A DNA stretch of 64,000 nucleotides, from positions 1-64,000 of the forward strand of contig NZ_LLWP01000002.1 in NCBI RefSeq assembly GCF_001412215.1, in the 5' to 3' direction. Shown piece after piece: positions 45,741 to 55,489 of this stretch (positions within the stretch are counted from its first letter, which is position 1; every line of letters begins with the position of its first letter). Both the position numbers and the translations under genes were made by a program. The notes under the pieces were generated by a model. The model did no database searches. It was not told where the DNA came from and saw only the letters and a list, made by a program, of their open reading frames with translations. This DNA comes from Pedobacter sp. Hv1. Its GTDB lineage: Bacteria; Bacteroidota; Bacteroidia; Sphingobacteriales; Sphingobacteriaceae.

Positions 45741-48700
45741 TTAATATCTAAAATTCATCGACACATAAGGATACCATCCCTCTGTCGAATGCCCCATCAC
45801 AAAACGGAATATTGTTAAAGATGCAGGTGCAAAATATATGCCAGCCCCAACGCCATGGTGCCATTTGTCAGACTCTTCATTATTATTCCAAACCCTACCC
45901 ACATCATAAAATCCCATTAACCCAACTTGTCCCGGCAACACATAACTCACAAAATCGCCTAATTTGGCCCTTAACTCTAAATTATTATAGAAACTATGTT
46001 GCCCCGCAAACCTAAATTGTCTGTAACCTAATAAATTGCCCTGCCCACCTAGAAATTGGTTCTGATAAAAAGCTGGTTTGCCAACTGTAACTCCACCACC
46101 AAATCTATCTGCCAATACAAACTTAGCTCTGCCATCTAGGTTTTTATAGAGTGCTATACTTCCTGTAAACTGACCAAACGAGCTGGCATATTTATTTAAA
46201 CCTTTAAAGGCCGACCATTTAAAATCGATATAACTGCCTAAGGTTGGCAGTATTTCGTTATCTCTGGTATTGTTAATAAAGTTAACAACAACCCCTCCAT
46301 ACCATTTATTTTGGGCTACGGTTAAACTATCGTACGAATGTAATTGAGCCGTATTGGTGATGAAGCGGCCTTCATTATCTTCACGGTCGTATTTATACAA
46401 TTGAAAACTCGGACCAATGCTAAATGTCGATTTTGGTCTACGCCACCTCAATGTAGATTCTACTTGATAAATGTTAAACCTTGCCCGATAATACTTGATC
46501 CGATCGTCAAATTTGGTTTCGTTGCCTACGCCAAAGAAATTTTGGGTATTGTCTGGTGCAAAAGCATCTGCTTTTAAGGTAATGTCTGCTTTGCCTACTG
46601 CATTTAACCAGTCGCCACGATAATTAAACCTGAATGCTGTAGTGGCAAATGAATGTAAGAACGAAAAATATTGCGAATTGCCATAAGGTTGTTTCCTAAA
46701 ACCCGGATTGGTAATCTTAAAGCTCAAACCCAACAATAAACCATCATCAGCATTAAAGCCCGCATTTAGCAAAGTAGAAGTTCTGCTATACATGTCTTTC
46801 CCTAAATAAGATACATTACTGGTATCTACCTCTAGTTTTTTACGGAGTTTATTTTGATCATTGCCAGCAAAAGTGGAGTTGCCATTTTTTCTACCAAACA
46901 ACTGAACACCTCTTGCAGCATTTGGCACATCATAAACTTTTTTACCCTCTCCAGCAATTATTCTCAGCTTAATGTTAGCCGTTTTGTTGTCTATTAAAAT
47001 GCTGTCATTTCCATCTTTTACGTACAAACGGATTTCTTTGGTAATGGCCGGATCAAAATTTCGACTAAAAATCTCTTCTTTGATATTGCCTTCTTTAGAA
47101 ATTTTATTGATCTGTACTTTTAAATGTTGGTTGGCAGAATCTGTAATTAAAACACGTTCGTTTTTATTACTGGTTTGGATATCTACAACCCGATTAAAGA
47201 AATGGTAATACTCGTTCATCAATTTTGGCAATGATGCTCTTCTTTCTTTTAATCTTATTAAAAACTGATCGTGACGCAAACTGTAATTAGGTTCTGGTAG
47301 TCTTTTTAAAGCTTTTTCAAAAACATCGTCTGTTAATTTTGCACAAAAATCTGCAATCACTTTATCCCATTCGGCTTCGGTAAACTGCGACATTAACCTG
47401 CTGTTCATCGCTCTTCCTTCCCACAAAAACCAATCTATATTTTTAATCCCTCTCTCATAGCCCTGCATCATTGGTAACAATGAAGAACCTTGGGCATAAC
47501 GTTGGATAAAACCATCAGAACTATAAAAAACTTGATCGCGGTCTCTAGGTACAGCTAAATATTTCTTTCCTTTTTCGGTCTTTTCAGGGAACCATCTCCA
47601 TTGGTCTTCGTGCCTATCCCAATCGCCCAATAAAACATCTAAAGCCCTTCCCCTAAGTAATAAGGCTGCATCGTAGGTATTGTCGTTGTCATCATCTAAT
47701 TTCTTAAACATTTTGGCGGTATTATCCGAATCGCCAATGGGTTCACGTTCTTCTAACAAACAAAGGGTATTGGCAAAAGCGCCCATATAATCGCCAAGGT
47801 TAGAATCTGGAGAAACCCAACCAATAATTGGTGTACTGTGCGGAACATCAACAGCTTTGGCCAAAGTAGGTACCACCAATGCACCAAAAGGATGTTGGGC
47901 CGACATGTTGTCTTTTAAAATGTCTTTGGCAAAGGTTTGTCTCAATCCCTGCGGCAATAATACTTCAGGATATTTCTCTACACTTCTTAATACCCATTCT
48001 TTGCCCTTTTTATCTTTCAAACGCAATGATCTGGATTGGTTCCCTCCACCTAATTGTGTGGGTGTTAAACCTCCATGTATTTCAGAAATCCGCAATACAG
48101 GCACTTTGGTATCCATTGCGTAGTCTTTACGGTAGTTTTCGCCAAAAAGAAAACGGTGAAATTTACCTACACTATCATAAGAAGGATGGATTTTGATGCT
48201 AATGCTGTCTGCTTTGATGACCTTGTATTCGCTTTTTTGCTTGGCCATGATCTCTTTATAAGGTTGCACATACGTAAATACCTTTACCACACCTGTATCT
48301 GCGTAGATGTAATACTCGTAACGCATGTTGTTATTGCGCAACTGATCGGCAATGACATAACCCTGTCTCATTTCATTGAACAATGAATTTTTACCCAATT
48401 TATTAGGATTCATTTTTGAACCAGAACCACTTACAATCTGCAATTGTTTGCTTTTAATAAGCTGTAACCCATGTTCGTGCCCTGCCACATAAATTACATT
48501 TGGTTTATTGCCAAAAACACCATTGATACTCTTGATCATGTCCTTATAAAGTGGGTGTTTTAAATCCTCAGGACTTAACATGGTAGAGCGTAAAAAAGGA
48601 TAAAGTGAACCAATTATTGGCAATGGGATATATAGGTTTTTGTTCAATAAGGTTAATGGGAACAAATGGTTTCTCCAGGTGAAATATCCGCCATGCGAAC

Positions 48701-49337
48701 CATAACTCTGAAATGGATGATGCGAAGCCAACAAGATAATTTTATCTCTATTCTGCTCCATCAAATCTTCCATTCTAGAAAGTACCTCGTCTTTAGTTTG
48801 GCAGTCGCAATCTGCACCTGGATTGGCTTTGTTGTAGGGAAATAACCACCATTCGCTATCGTAAGCAATTACGGTCAATTTATCACTCAGTTGAATGGCA
48901 ACTGGATCTGGGCAACCATTTGATGGAATGAGTTTTAAAAGCGGATCGTTAAAAGAAGCTAAATAATCACTCTGTGCTTGTATTTTTGCCAAACCATTCG
49001 GACCCGATTTATCCCAATCGTGGTTACCCGGAATAAAATAAACCGCTGCACCAGCATCTCGCATAGGCTGAAACTGCGATTGTAAAATCTTGCTGGTTTC
49101 CTTAAAATCGCCAAAACCCGGAATGGCCATACCAACCGGATAAATATTATCGCCCAAATAAAGTGTAGTTGTTTTACCCTTGATGACATGTTTGGCGGCA
49201 TTTTTTAGCGATTCTTTCTGGCCATCGTTCATTTCTCCGGCATCACCAATCAAAATTACCCTATACTTTATCGAGTCTTGCGCAAAACCAGCAAAAGCCT
49301 GAAGTAAACATAAAATAAAGAGTAGCTTTTTTAACAT
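45741..49337 (-). CDS. Metallophosphoesterase fused to an Omp85-type outer membrane barrel
   Basis: 1198 residues. Signal peptide (1-20), then a calcineurin-type phosphoesterase (about 25-330) with complete motifs: ILIGDAGE, YLGDNIYPVG, IPGNHDWD, ASHHPFQSYG and VAGHEHGLQL. A middle section (about 380-840) includes GGNQSRSLRLKDKKGKEWVL and DVLLGDWDRHEDQWRWFP, which resembles a kinase-like or HipA-like fold. The last 350 residues are a BamA/Omp85 barrel (GGQGNLLGYRQFRFAGQHSF, FYDVGRVW, final YVSMNFRY with terminal aromatic). The enzyme is presumably carried to the surface or periplasmic face by its own barrel, as in type Vd secretion (inference). It lies 25 bp after the lipoprotein gene. Confidence 0.9.
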   Translation of the reverse strand: MLKKLLFILCLLQAFAGFAQDSIKYRVILIGDAGEMNDGQKESLKNAAKHVIKGKTTTLYLGDNIYPVGMAIPGFGDFKETSKILQSQFQPMRDAGAAVYFIPGNHDWDKSGPNGLAKIQAQSDYLASFNDPLLKLIPSNGCPDPVAIQLSDKLTVIAYDSEWWLFPYNKANPGADCDCQTKDEVLSRMEDLMEQNRDKIILLASHHPFQSYGSHGGYFTWRNHLFPLTLLNKNLYIPLPIIGSLYPFLRSTMLSPEDLKHPLYKDMIKSINGVFGNKPNVIYVAGHEHGLQLIKSKQLQIVSGSGSKMNPNKLGKNSLFNEMRQGYVIADQLRNNNMRYEYYIYADTGVVKVFTYVQPYKEIMAKQKSEYKVIKADSISIKIHPSYDSVGKFHRFLFGENYRKDYAMDTKVPVLRISEIHGGLTPTQLGGGNQSRSLRLKDKKGKEWVLRSVEKYPEVLLPQGLRQTFAKDILKDNMSAQHPFGALVVPTLAKAVDVPHSTPIIGWVSPDSNLGDYMGAFANTLCLLEEREPIGDSDNTAKMFKKLDDDNDNTYDAALLLRGRALDVLLGDWDRHEDQWRWFPEKTEKGKKYLAVPRDRDQVFYSSDGFIQRYAQGSSLLPMMQGYERGIKNIDWFLWEGRAMNSRLMSQFTEAEWDKVIADFCAKLTDDVFEKALKRLPEPNYSLRHDQFLIRLKERRASLPKLMNEYYHFFNRVVDIQTSNKNERVLITDSANQHLKVQINKISKEGNIKEEIFSRNFDPAITKEIRLYVKDGNDSILIDNKTANIKLRIIAGEGKKVYDVPNAARGVQLFGRKNGNSTFAGNDQNKLRKKLEVDTSNVSYLGKDMYSRTSTLLNAGFNADDGLLLGLSFKITNPGFRKQPYGNSQYFSFLHSFATTAFRFNYRGDWLNAVGKADITLKADAFAPDNTQNFFGVGNETKFDDRIKYYRARFNIYQVESTLRWRRPKSTFSIGPSFQLYKYDREDNEGRFITNTAQLHSYDSLTVAQNKWYGGVVVNFINNTRDNEILPTLGSYIDFKWSAFKGLNKYASSFGQFTGSIALYKNLDGRAKFVLADRFGGGVTVGKPAFYQNQFLGGQGNLLGYRQFRFAGQHSFYNNLELRAKLGDFVSYVLPGQVGLMGFYDVGRVWNNNEESDKWHHGVGAGIYFAPASLTIFRFVMGHSTEGWYPYVSMNFRY

Positions 49338-49362
49338 ATTGATAGTTTGATGTTTAACAAAT

Positions 49363-50259
49363 TTATGGTTTTTTATAATCGAACCTTAAGATATTTCCCA
49401 GTTGCGTTTCGCTGCCTTCATTAGAAATATAGAGGTTACCATTTTTATCAAATGCAATCCCCTCTGGCTGATTGAAGGTGTTGGAACTTAAATGATATAC
49501 ATTTTTAACTTTCCAATTTTGGTCTGTTACCAATAAAGCCTTATTTACCGACGAAACAATGTACCATTCTTTGGTTAATGGATTAATAGCCAATGCTGAT
49601 GGATGGAAAGTGCCTTTTTTCTTGCCAGATAATTTATCTACTTGGCTCACATCAACACTAAATGTTCCCTTTGGTTTTATAGAACCATCCTTTTGTAAGC
49701 TCAAAATATAACCACTAGTTAATTTGGTGCCTTTGTCTTGTTTACAGTTTTTACAAAGCACATAGATATTTCCAGAAACCTCATCAGCAAACATTCCTTC
49801 GTACTCTCCTTTGGGTACCAAACCTTTGGTTTCTCGCACATTTGTAGTCTCTGGTTTGCTAGTTTCGCTTATTGGCAATGAATAGAGGTCGCCATTACTT
49901 TTTAATACAATTACCCAACCTTGCGCTATCGAGATATCTTCGTAATCGCCTTTTTTACCAAATTTGGTAACTGTTTCATTTTTTGTACCCAATGGTAATT
50001 TAAATACACTTCCATCTTCATCCATCTCTGCGTACACGATTTTATTGTCGCCTTTATCAAATGCGATACCCGAAATTTCTTGTAGAATATCGGGCATACT
50101 GTATTTTAAAGGTTTATCTAAATTGTAGCCCATCGGACTTGTTTCGCCCTTTGATTTCTTTTCTACACAAGACAGTCCGGTTAGTGTGACCAAAAATGCC
50201 AATACCACAAGTAATAGCACATAATTTTTCCGGGTTTTAGTTTTTGAGCTGTTGATCAT
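49363..50259 (-). CDS. SdiA-regulated-type beta-propeller lipoprotein
   Basis: 298 residues. Lipoprotein signal with VTLTGLSCVEKK. The rest is a propeller-like repeat protein of the SdiA-regulated family: ILQEISGIAFDKGDNKIVYA, KGDYEDISIAQGWVIVLKSN, EYEGMFADEVSGNIYVLCKN, FNQPEGIAFDKNGNLYISNE. Members are periplasmic or surface proteins of unknown function; NHL-like repeats suggest binding or hydrolysis of a small molecule. Its first 23 bases overlap the end of ppk1, so expression is coupled. Confidence 0.85.
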   Translation of the reverse strand: MINSSKTKTRKNYVLLLVVLAFLVTLTGLSCVEKKSKGETSPMGYNLDKPLKYSMPDILQEISGIAFDKGDNKIVYAEMDEDGSVFKLPLGTKNETVTKFGKKGDYEDISIAQGWVIVLKSNGDLYSLPISETSKPETTNVRETKGLVPKGEYEGMFADEVSGNIYVLCKNCKQDKGTKLTSGYILSLQKDGSIKPKGTFSVDVSQVDKLSGKKKGTFHPSALAINPLTKEWYIVSSVNKALLVTDQNWKVKNVYHLSSNTFNQPEGIAFDKNGNLYISNEGSETQLGNILRFDYKKP

Positions 50260-52309
50260 CTGATTTAGCTTTTAACAATTCATAAATACGATATTGAGAT
50301 TGGATCGGTTCCTGTTTTGTTACGATTGGAACATTAATCATTTTGTCATTTATTACTACAGACTTAACATTATCTGCAAGCTGAAGTTTTAAAATAGATT
50401 TAATTTCTGTTTGGATCTGTGCATCTAAGATTGGAAAACACACTTCAATCCTTCTATAAATATTTCTATTCATCCAATCTGCCGATCCCAAATACACTTC
50501 TTCCTTACCTTGGTTATGAAAGACAAATACCCTGCCATGTTCTAAATAGCGGTCTACGATCCTATTTACTTGAATGTGTTCGCTCATTCCTTTTACACCC
50601 GGAATTAACCTGCAGATACCTCGAATAATCAGGTTGATTTTAACCCCAGCTTGCGATGCTTCATACAATTTGGCAATCAGCACTTTTTCTTCTAGGTTAT
50701 TTAGTTTAATGGTTATTGCTGCACTATTTCCTTGTTGTGCCTGCTCAATTTCTCGTTGTATCAATTCGATAAATCTTTGTTGCAGGTTAAATTGGGCCAC
50801 TAAAAGATAGTTGAACTGAATGAGATTGGCATCAGTTGGCTTTACTCTTTTAGCCAAGAATATAAAGAGCAATTCCATTTCTCTCAACATTTCCTGATGG
50901 GCTGTCATTAAAATATGGTCTGTATAAAAGTTGGCCGTAGTTTCGTTAAAATTACCTGTAGCAAACAATCCTGTGTAAACTTTACGTAAACCTATTTTTC
51001 GTTTAACCAGTGCTATTTTGGCATGTACTTTTAGTGCAGTAACACTGTAACTAATTTCAACCCCCACCTCTTTCATCTTTTTTGCCCATTTAATGTTATT
51101 GGCCTCATCAAAACGTGCCTTTAGCTCTACCAGCACAAACACTTTTTTGCCGTTTTTGGCGGCACTGATTAAGGCATTTACAATCTTTGAATCGGAAGCT
51201 ACTCGGTATAGTGTTACATAAATTTCTTCTACACTAGGGTCTGTTGCGGCCTCATTAAAAAAGCGCAATACACTATCATACGATTGATACGGAGGATTAA
51301 TTAAGATATCTCTTTCTAAAATCTCCTCGTACAACGATTTTCCTTTTGTTACAGCAGGATAATATATTTTAGGCCACGATGGGTTGGAAAGGTCTGGAAT
51401 ATTTACTGGAAATGACGATAGATCTTTTAGGTTGTGATATTGGCCACCAGCCACCAAATTGGCATTTTGTAAATTCAATTTATCAGTTAACAAGGCAATG
51501 GTTTCTTGCGGAACACCTGGTTGATATAGAAAGCGGGTAGCCAAGCCAAAATCTCTTTTCTGCAATTGTTTTTCAATTTGTTCTGCCAAATTGCCAGCAT
51601 ATTCGTCCTTTAAGTCAATTTCTGCAGTGCGGGTTATCTTAAAACTATAACAGCCCTTAAGCGCTGCATCTTTAAAAAGTACCGCTAAGTTTGCCCTAAT
51701 GATATCATCTAAAAGCAGTACAAAAGTTTCTTTACCTTTGATCACTTTGTAAAATCGTGGTAAATGGCTAGATGGGATATTTAAAATAATGGTTTGCGGT
51801 GCTCCATTTTGAACCAAGTCGATTAAAAAATAGAGTTCGTTATTATCTGGAAAAAATGAGGATTTGGCTTCGCCCAAATTAACAGGCTGTAGAAAAGCCA
51901 ACACCTGACTTAAAAAATATCTACAAACTTCTTCCTCCAATTCTTTTGGAATAGCCGTACCATATACAAAATTGATCTGCTGCTGCTGAAGCTGTGGAAT
52001 AATGGTCTCTTTTAAAATGCGTCCATAAGCTTGTTGTTGGCTTTGAATGGCTTGATTTGCTTTTTCTAACAAATCATCAGCTACAGCGATGGCATTGTTC
52101 TCTTTTTTGCTCAATTTGGCCAAAGCCAATAACACAGGCATCCTTACCCTATAAAATTCGTCTAAGTTTGAAGAATAAATGGATAGAAATTTAATCTTTT
52201 CTAGCAAAGGCACAGTTGCGCTGTCGGCCTCTTGTAAAACCCGTTCATTAAACGACAGCCAACTTAGATCCCTATCAAAAAATTCGTTTTCAATTGTTGT
52301 ACCCGACAT
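50237..52309 (-). CDS. ppk1: Polyphosphate kinase 1
   Basis: 690 residues, standard Ppk1 size. It begins with FFDRDLSWLSFNERVLQEAD, the N-terminal signature. The head domain follows, then the first PLD-like domain (LYRVASDSKIVNALISAAKN, KVHAKIALVKRK with the autophosphorylated His) and the second (GLFATGNFNETTANFYTDHI, VYLGSADWMNRNIYRRIEVC). It makes inorganic polyphosphate from ATP. It starts one base before the stop of the HD-effector gene, so the operon is tightly packed. Confidence 0.97.
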   Translation of the reverse strand: MSGTTIENEFFDRDLSWLSFNERVLQEADSATVPLLEKIKFLSIYSSNLDEFYRVRMPVLLALAKLSKKENNAIAVADDLLEKANQAIQSQQQAYGRILKETIIPQLQQQQINFVYGTAIPKELEEEVCRYFLSQVLAFLQPVNLGEAKSSFFPDNNELYFLIDLVQNGAPQTIILNIPSSHLPRFYKVIKGKETFVLLLDDIIRANLAVLFKDAALKGCYSFKITRTAEIDLKDEYAGNLAEQIEKQLQKRDFGLATRFLYQPGVPQETIALLTDKLNLQNANLVAGGQYHNLKDLSSFPVNIPDLSNPSWPKIYYPAVTKGKSLYEEILERDILINPPYQSYDSVLRFFNEAATDPSVEEIYVTLYRVASDSKIVNALISAAKNGKKVFVLVELKARFDEANNIKWAKKMKEVGVEISYSVTALKVHAKIALVKRKIGLRKVYTGLFATGNFNETTANFYTDHILMTAHQEMLREMELLFIFLAKRVKPTDANLIQFNYLLVAQFNLQQRFIELIQREIEQAQQGNSAAITIKLNNLEEKVLIAKLYEASQAGVKINLIIRGICRLIPGVKGMSEHIQVNRIVDRYLEHGRVFVFHNQGKEEVYLGSADWMNRNIYRRIEVCFPILDAQIQTEIKSILKLQLADNVKSVVINDKMINVPIVTKQEPIQSQYRIYELLKAKSDDQQLKN

Positions 52310-52310
52310 C

Positions 52311-53522
52311 TTAATTTAGTTTTCCGTAGGCAATATAAGAGGTTACATAAGCTAAAACTGCGGCAATTAAGCCAAACATAAAAATGTTGTAAGCAATCCT
52401 GATCAATTTATATTTTCGGCCCAATACTACGCCCTGAGAGTATACATCGGTAATTAAGGTGCCATATAAAAACTCATTATCGTTCATCACTTTTACCATT
52501 CCTTTGGCATAATCGCTTAAGGCCATTTTATAAAAATTGCCAAAAAACAAGAGATTTACTTTTTTGCGTTCCAAATCATTATCGGTAAATACCCCATCTG
52601 GAATGGATGGTCTGGTAGCCAAAATTGAAAAAATGATGGTAGATAAACTCACCATTAACAAAATAAAGGTAGGTACAATTAAAAAGGCGTTGTCTTCCAA
52701 TCTCCGTAACACCAAACTCACAATTAAAGATAGGATAATGGAGTTTACCGTAATCAGCAATTGTGCTTTATTATCGGCCATATCGCTTAAACGCTGGTTG
52801 TTAGAAGAAGTAATCCTAAACATCGTTTCAATGCCTTTATCTGGTCGCTCTTTGTCTTTCTGTTTCAGTAACTTTTCAGTTTTTTCATCATCAGTGTTAC
52901 TTACTTCTTCTACAACAATCTCCTTTTCTTCTTTAACCCTGCTTTTTAACCATTCAATGTTTTTTTCTTTTTGTTCATTTAACAGCAACATGCAATAATC
53001 GGTATGGTAGTGTTGTTGTTCTAAAAACTCAATATCTTTTTTACGCCATTCATTTTTACCAATATCTTTATTGTAAAGCAGCTCCACTTCTTTGTGCATC
53101 AGTTTTCGCTTGTCTTTAAATTCTGCTGTACCTAAATGAAAAAGGTCTCCATCACATAAAATGTTCTCTAAAAGATTGGTTGGTCTTTGCGGCATTTTTG
53201 TAGAAAGGATCACCTGCATGATGGCGTCTCGCATTTCTGCTGGCACTGCTTTATTTTTCAGAAACTCTACTGCTAAATCGGCGCCTTTGGCTTCATGGTT
53301 CTGGGCATCTTCAAAATAACCTGTATCATGAAACCAAGCTCCAGTAGTTACAATAAAAAAATCTTTATCGTTTAACTGATAATGATTGGCAATTTGCATG
53401 GTGGCATTCACCACGTTTTGCGTATGTTCTAAGTTATGATAAACCAATCTTGCATCGTGATGGGTATGGAAATATTCCAATACATGCGCTTTCACTTCTT
53501 CCTGCAATTGTTTGTAATTCAT
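52311..53522 (-). CDS. HD-domain protein fused to a Pycsar-effector-type membrane domain
   Basis: 403 residues from ATG 53522; an in-frame ATG at 53573 would add 17 residues with no homologous look. Residues 1-190 are an HD phosphohydrolase (YHNLEHTQNVV, WFHDTGYF, ILCDGDLFHLG). A charged linker (about 200-245) leads to a DUF5706/PycTM-type region: FRITSSNNQRLSDMADNKAQ, then membrane segments LLITVNSIILSLIVSLVL and FLIVPTFILLMVSLSTIIF, a loop, and a last hydrophobic pair near the C-terminus. In Pycsar phage defence, PycTM effectors damage the membrane when bound by a cyclic pyrimidine nucleotide. Here no cyclase gene is adjacent and the partner is Ppk1, so a housekeeping or stress role is equally possible. 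Confidence 0.85.
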   Translation of the reverse strand: MNYKQLQEEVKAHVLEYFHTHHDARLVYHNLEHTQNVVNATMQIANHYQLNDKDFFIVTTGAWFHDTGYFEDAQNHEAKGADLAVEFLKNKAVPAEMRDAIMQVILSTKMPQRPTNLLENILCDGDLFHLGTAEFKDKRKLMHKEVELLYNKDIGKNEWRKKDIEFLEQQHYHTDYCMLLLNEQKEKNIEWLKSRVKEEKEIVVEEVSNTDDEKTEKLLKQKDKERPDKGIETMFRITSSNNQRLSDMADNKAQLLITVNSIILSLIVSLVLRRLEDNAFLIVPTFILLMVSLSTIIFSILATRPSIPDGVFTDNDLERKKVNLLFFGNFYKMALSDYAKGMVKVMNDNEFLYGTLITDVYSQGVVLGRKYKLIRIAYNIFMFGLIAAVLAYVTSYIAYGKLN

Positions 53523-53734
53523 ATGGATGTTTTGGCGTTTTAAAAATTTAATTACCTCATAAAATGATAGCAATTTTCAACTTTAGGTAATTAATTACAT
53601 ATTTACGAAATATAAGAATTTTTATTGAGGGCGATCTTATCAACCTTGTTAAAATGAATTTTGATCTACATTATTTTATCATACAATGTTACTCATCAAT
53701 TCCAATACTTACCATTACCATAGATCAATAAAAA

Positions 53735-54901
53735 ATGAATTTGTTTAAGCTTCTTTTTGTTACCTTTTTTATCGTTGTGTTCAGCAGTTGGAAAACTGAT
53801 GATCCTTTTAAAGCAGAAATTACAGCAACAATTAGAAAGCAAGTTATTGCAGAAGCAAATTGGGCCATGCAACAAAAACCCATTACGGTAACTGCCGAAA
53901 CTTCGAGCAGAAGTACTGGAGGTAAAAACGATTTTTATTCTGAAGGCGATTATTGGTGGCCAAATCCAGAAAAACCAGATGGTCCATATATCCAAAAAGA
54001 CGGACTAACCAATCCACAAAACTTTGTAGCACACCGTTTGGCAATGATCCGTTTTAGTCAGATTATTGGTGCATTGGCCTCTGCTTATCAAATTACGGGT
54101 AACGATAAATATGTGAAACAGGCATTGGTACATCTCAATGCTTGGTTTATTGATCCAGCTACAAAAATGAACCCCAATCTCTTATATGCCCAAGCGATAA
54201 AAGGAATTGCTACAGGGCGAGGAATAGGCATTATAGACACCATCCAACTCATGGAAGTAGTGCAGGGAATAATCGCCATGCAGAAATCTAAGGCAATGGC
54301 AAAATCGACAGTTGATGGTACCAAAACATGGTTCTCGGCGTATTTAACTTGGTTAACTACACATCAATATGGCAAGGACGAAATGAACGCCAAAAACAAC
54401 CATGGTACCTGTTGGGTAATGCAGGTAGCTTGTTTTGCCAAATTTACCGACAATAAACAGTTGATCGATTTTTGTGTTGACCGTTACAAAACGATATTGT
54501 TACCTCAACAAATGGATGCAGACGGCAGCTTGCCTTTAGAACTTAAACGCACCAAACCTTTTGGTTATTCGATCTTTAATTTAGATGCGCTAGCCACCAT
54601 TTGTCAGCTGTTGAGCACTACAAAAGATAATCTTTGGAAATTTGAAACTGCAGACGGAAAAGGGATAAAAAAGGGCGTGAGCTTCCTTTATCCATTTCTT
54701 GCTGATAAAAATAAATGGCCTTATGCAAAAGATGTGATGCATTGGAACAGTTGGCCAGTAGCACAGCCAGCACTTTTATTTTCCGCTGTGGCCTTCCATC
54801 AAAAAGATTGGCTCAATACTTGGAAAAAGGCTGAGCATGATCCAAAAAATGAGGAAGTAATAAGAAATTTACCTGTTAGGCACCCATTAATTTGGTTATA
54901 G
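53735..54901 (+). CDS. Alginate lyase-like secreted protein
   Basis: 388 residues. Signal peptide MNLFKLLFVTFFIVVFSS. The mature chain is an alpha/alpha barrel of the alginate_lyase family (PF05426): DYWWPNPEKPDGPYIQKDGL, FVAHRLAMIRFSQIIGALAS, NPNLLYAQAIKGIATGRGIG, and the catalytic Asn-His in KNNHGTCWVMQVACF, followed by GYSIFNLDALATICQLL. The family cleaves uronic-acid polysaccharides by beta-elimination; relatives act on alginate or on other acidic glycans. No other polysaccharide-lyase or SusCD gene is close, so the substrate is open. It is divergent from the HD-effector gene. Confidence 0.9.
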   Translation: MNLFKLLFVTFFIVVFSSWKTDDPFKAEITATIRKQVIAEANWAMQQKPITVTAETSSRSTGGKNDFYSEGDYWWPNPEKPDGPYIQKDGLTNPQNFVAHRLAMIRFSQIIGALASAYQITGNDKYVKQALVHLNAWFIDPATKMNPNLLYAQAIKGIATGRGIGIIDTIQLMEVVQGIIAMQKSKAMAKSTVDGTKTWFSAYLTWLTTHQYGKDEMNAKNNHGTCWVMQVACFAKFTDNKQLIDFCVDRYKTILLPQQMDADGSLPLELKRTKPFGYSIFNLDALATICQLLSTTKDNLWKFETADGKGIKKGVSFLYPFLADKNKWPYAKDVMHWNSWPVAQPALLFSAVAFHQKDWLNTWKKAEHDPKNEEVIRNLPVRHPLIWL

Positions 54902-54972
54902 TGATTAAATTGAACTTCACTAAAAACAACAGTAACGATTAATTGTTATTGTTCAAATAAATTAGAAGCTCG

Positions 54973-55461
54973 ATGCCAAATCAACACAAGAAATTTCAAT
55001 TTTTTCCTTTTCTGCTCTGCTTAATCATTCCCCTTAGTATTGGTGCAATTGGTGGTTTCTTAACCTTCGATTCTGTTAGAACTTGGTATCCCACTTTAAA
55101 TAAACCTGCATTAAATCCACCCAATTCAATTTTTGGTCCTGTTTGGTCTGCACTTTATATCATCATGGGTATTTCTTCTTATCTGATATGGAGCAAACGC
55201 AAAATTGTTTCGGGCTATTGGTGGGCCGTAGGCATTTATGTACTGCAATTAATTTTAAATTTAACCTGGTCTTTTTTGTTTTTCTATCAGCACCAAATTG
55301 GTTTCGCCTTGGTAGAAATTGGGGTATTATTATTGACCATTATCATTAATGCCTTTATTTTTTTCAGGATTGATAAAGTAGCGGGTTGGTTATTTTTACC
55401 TTATATTCTTTGGGTCAGTTTTGCGTCTTATTTAACCTATTCTATTTTTATTTTAAACTAA
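54973..55461 (+). CDS. TspO/MBR-family membrane protein
   Basis: 162 residues with five predicted membrane helices. The family hallmarks are WYPTLNKPALNPPNSIFGPVW and the helix YIMGISSYLIWSKRKI-like segment, then NLTWSFLFFYQHQIGFALVE and WLFLPYILWVSFASYLTYSI. TspO proteins bind porphyrins and related tetrapyrroles in the cytoplasmic or outer membrane and take part in stress responses. It sits alone between the alginate-lyase gene and the patatin gene on the same strand. Confidence 0.94.
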   Translation: MPNQHKKFQFFPFLLCLIIPLSIGAIGGFLTFDSVRTWYPTLNKPALNPPNSIFGPVWSALYIIMGISSYLIWSKRKIVSGYWWAVGIYVLQLILNLTWSFLFFYQHQIGFALVEIGVLLLTIIINAFIFFRIDKVAGWLFLPYILWVSFASYLTYSIFILN

Positions 55462-55489
55462 TTACAAAAGAAAACGATATTTTTATGGT

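Noticed and set aside
52311..53522. Complete Pycsar phage-defence system
   Set aside because: Only the effector-type domain is seen; no uridylate/cytidylate cyclase gene is adjacent and the neighbours are Ppk1-operon genes.
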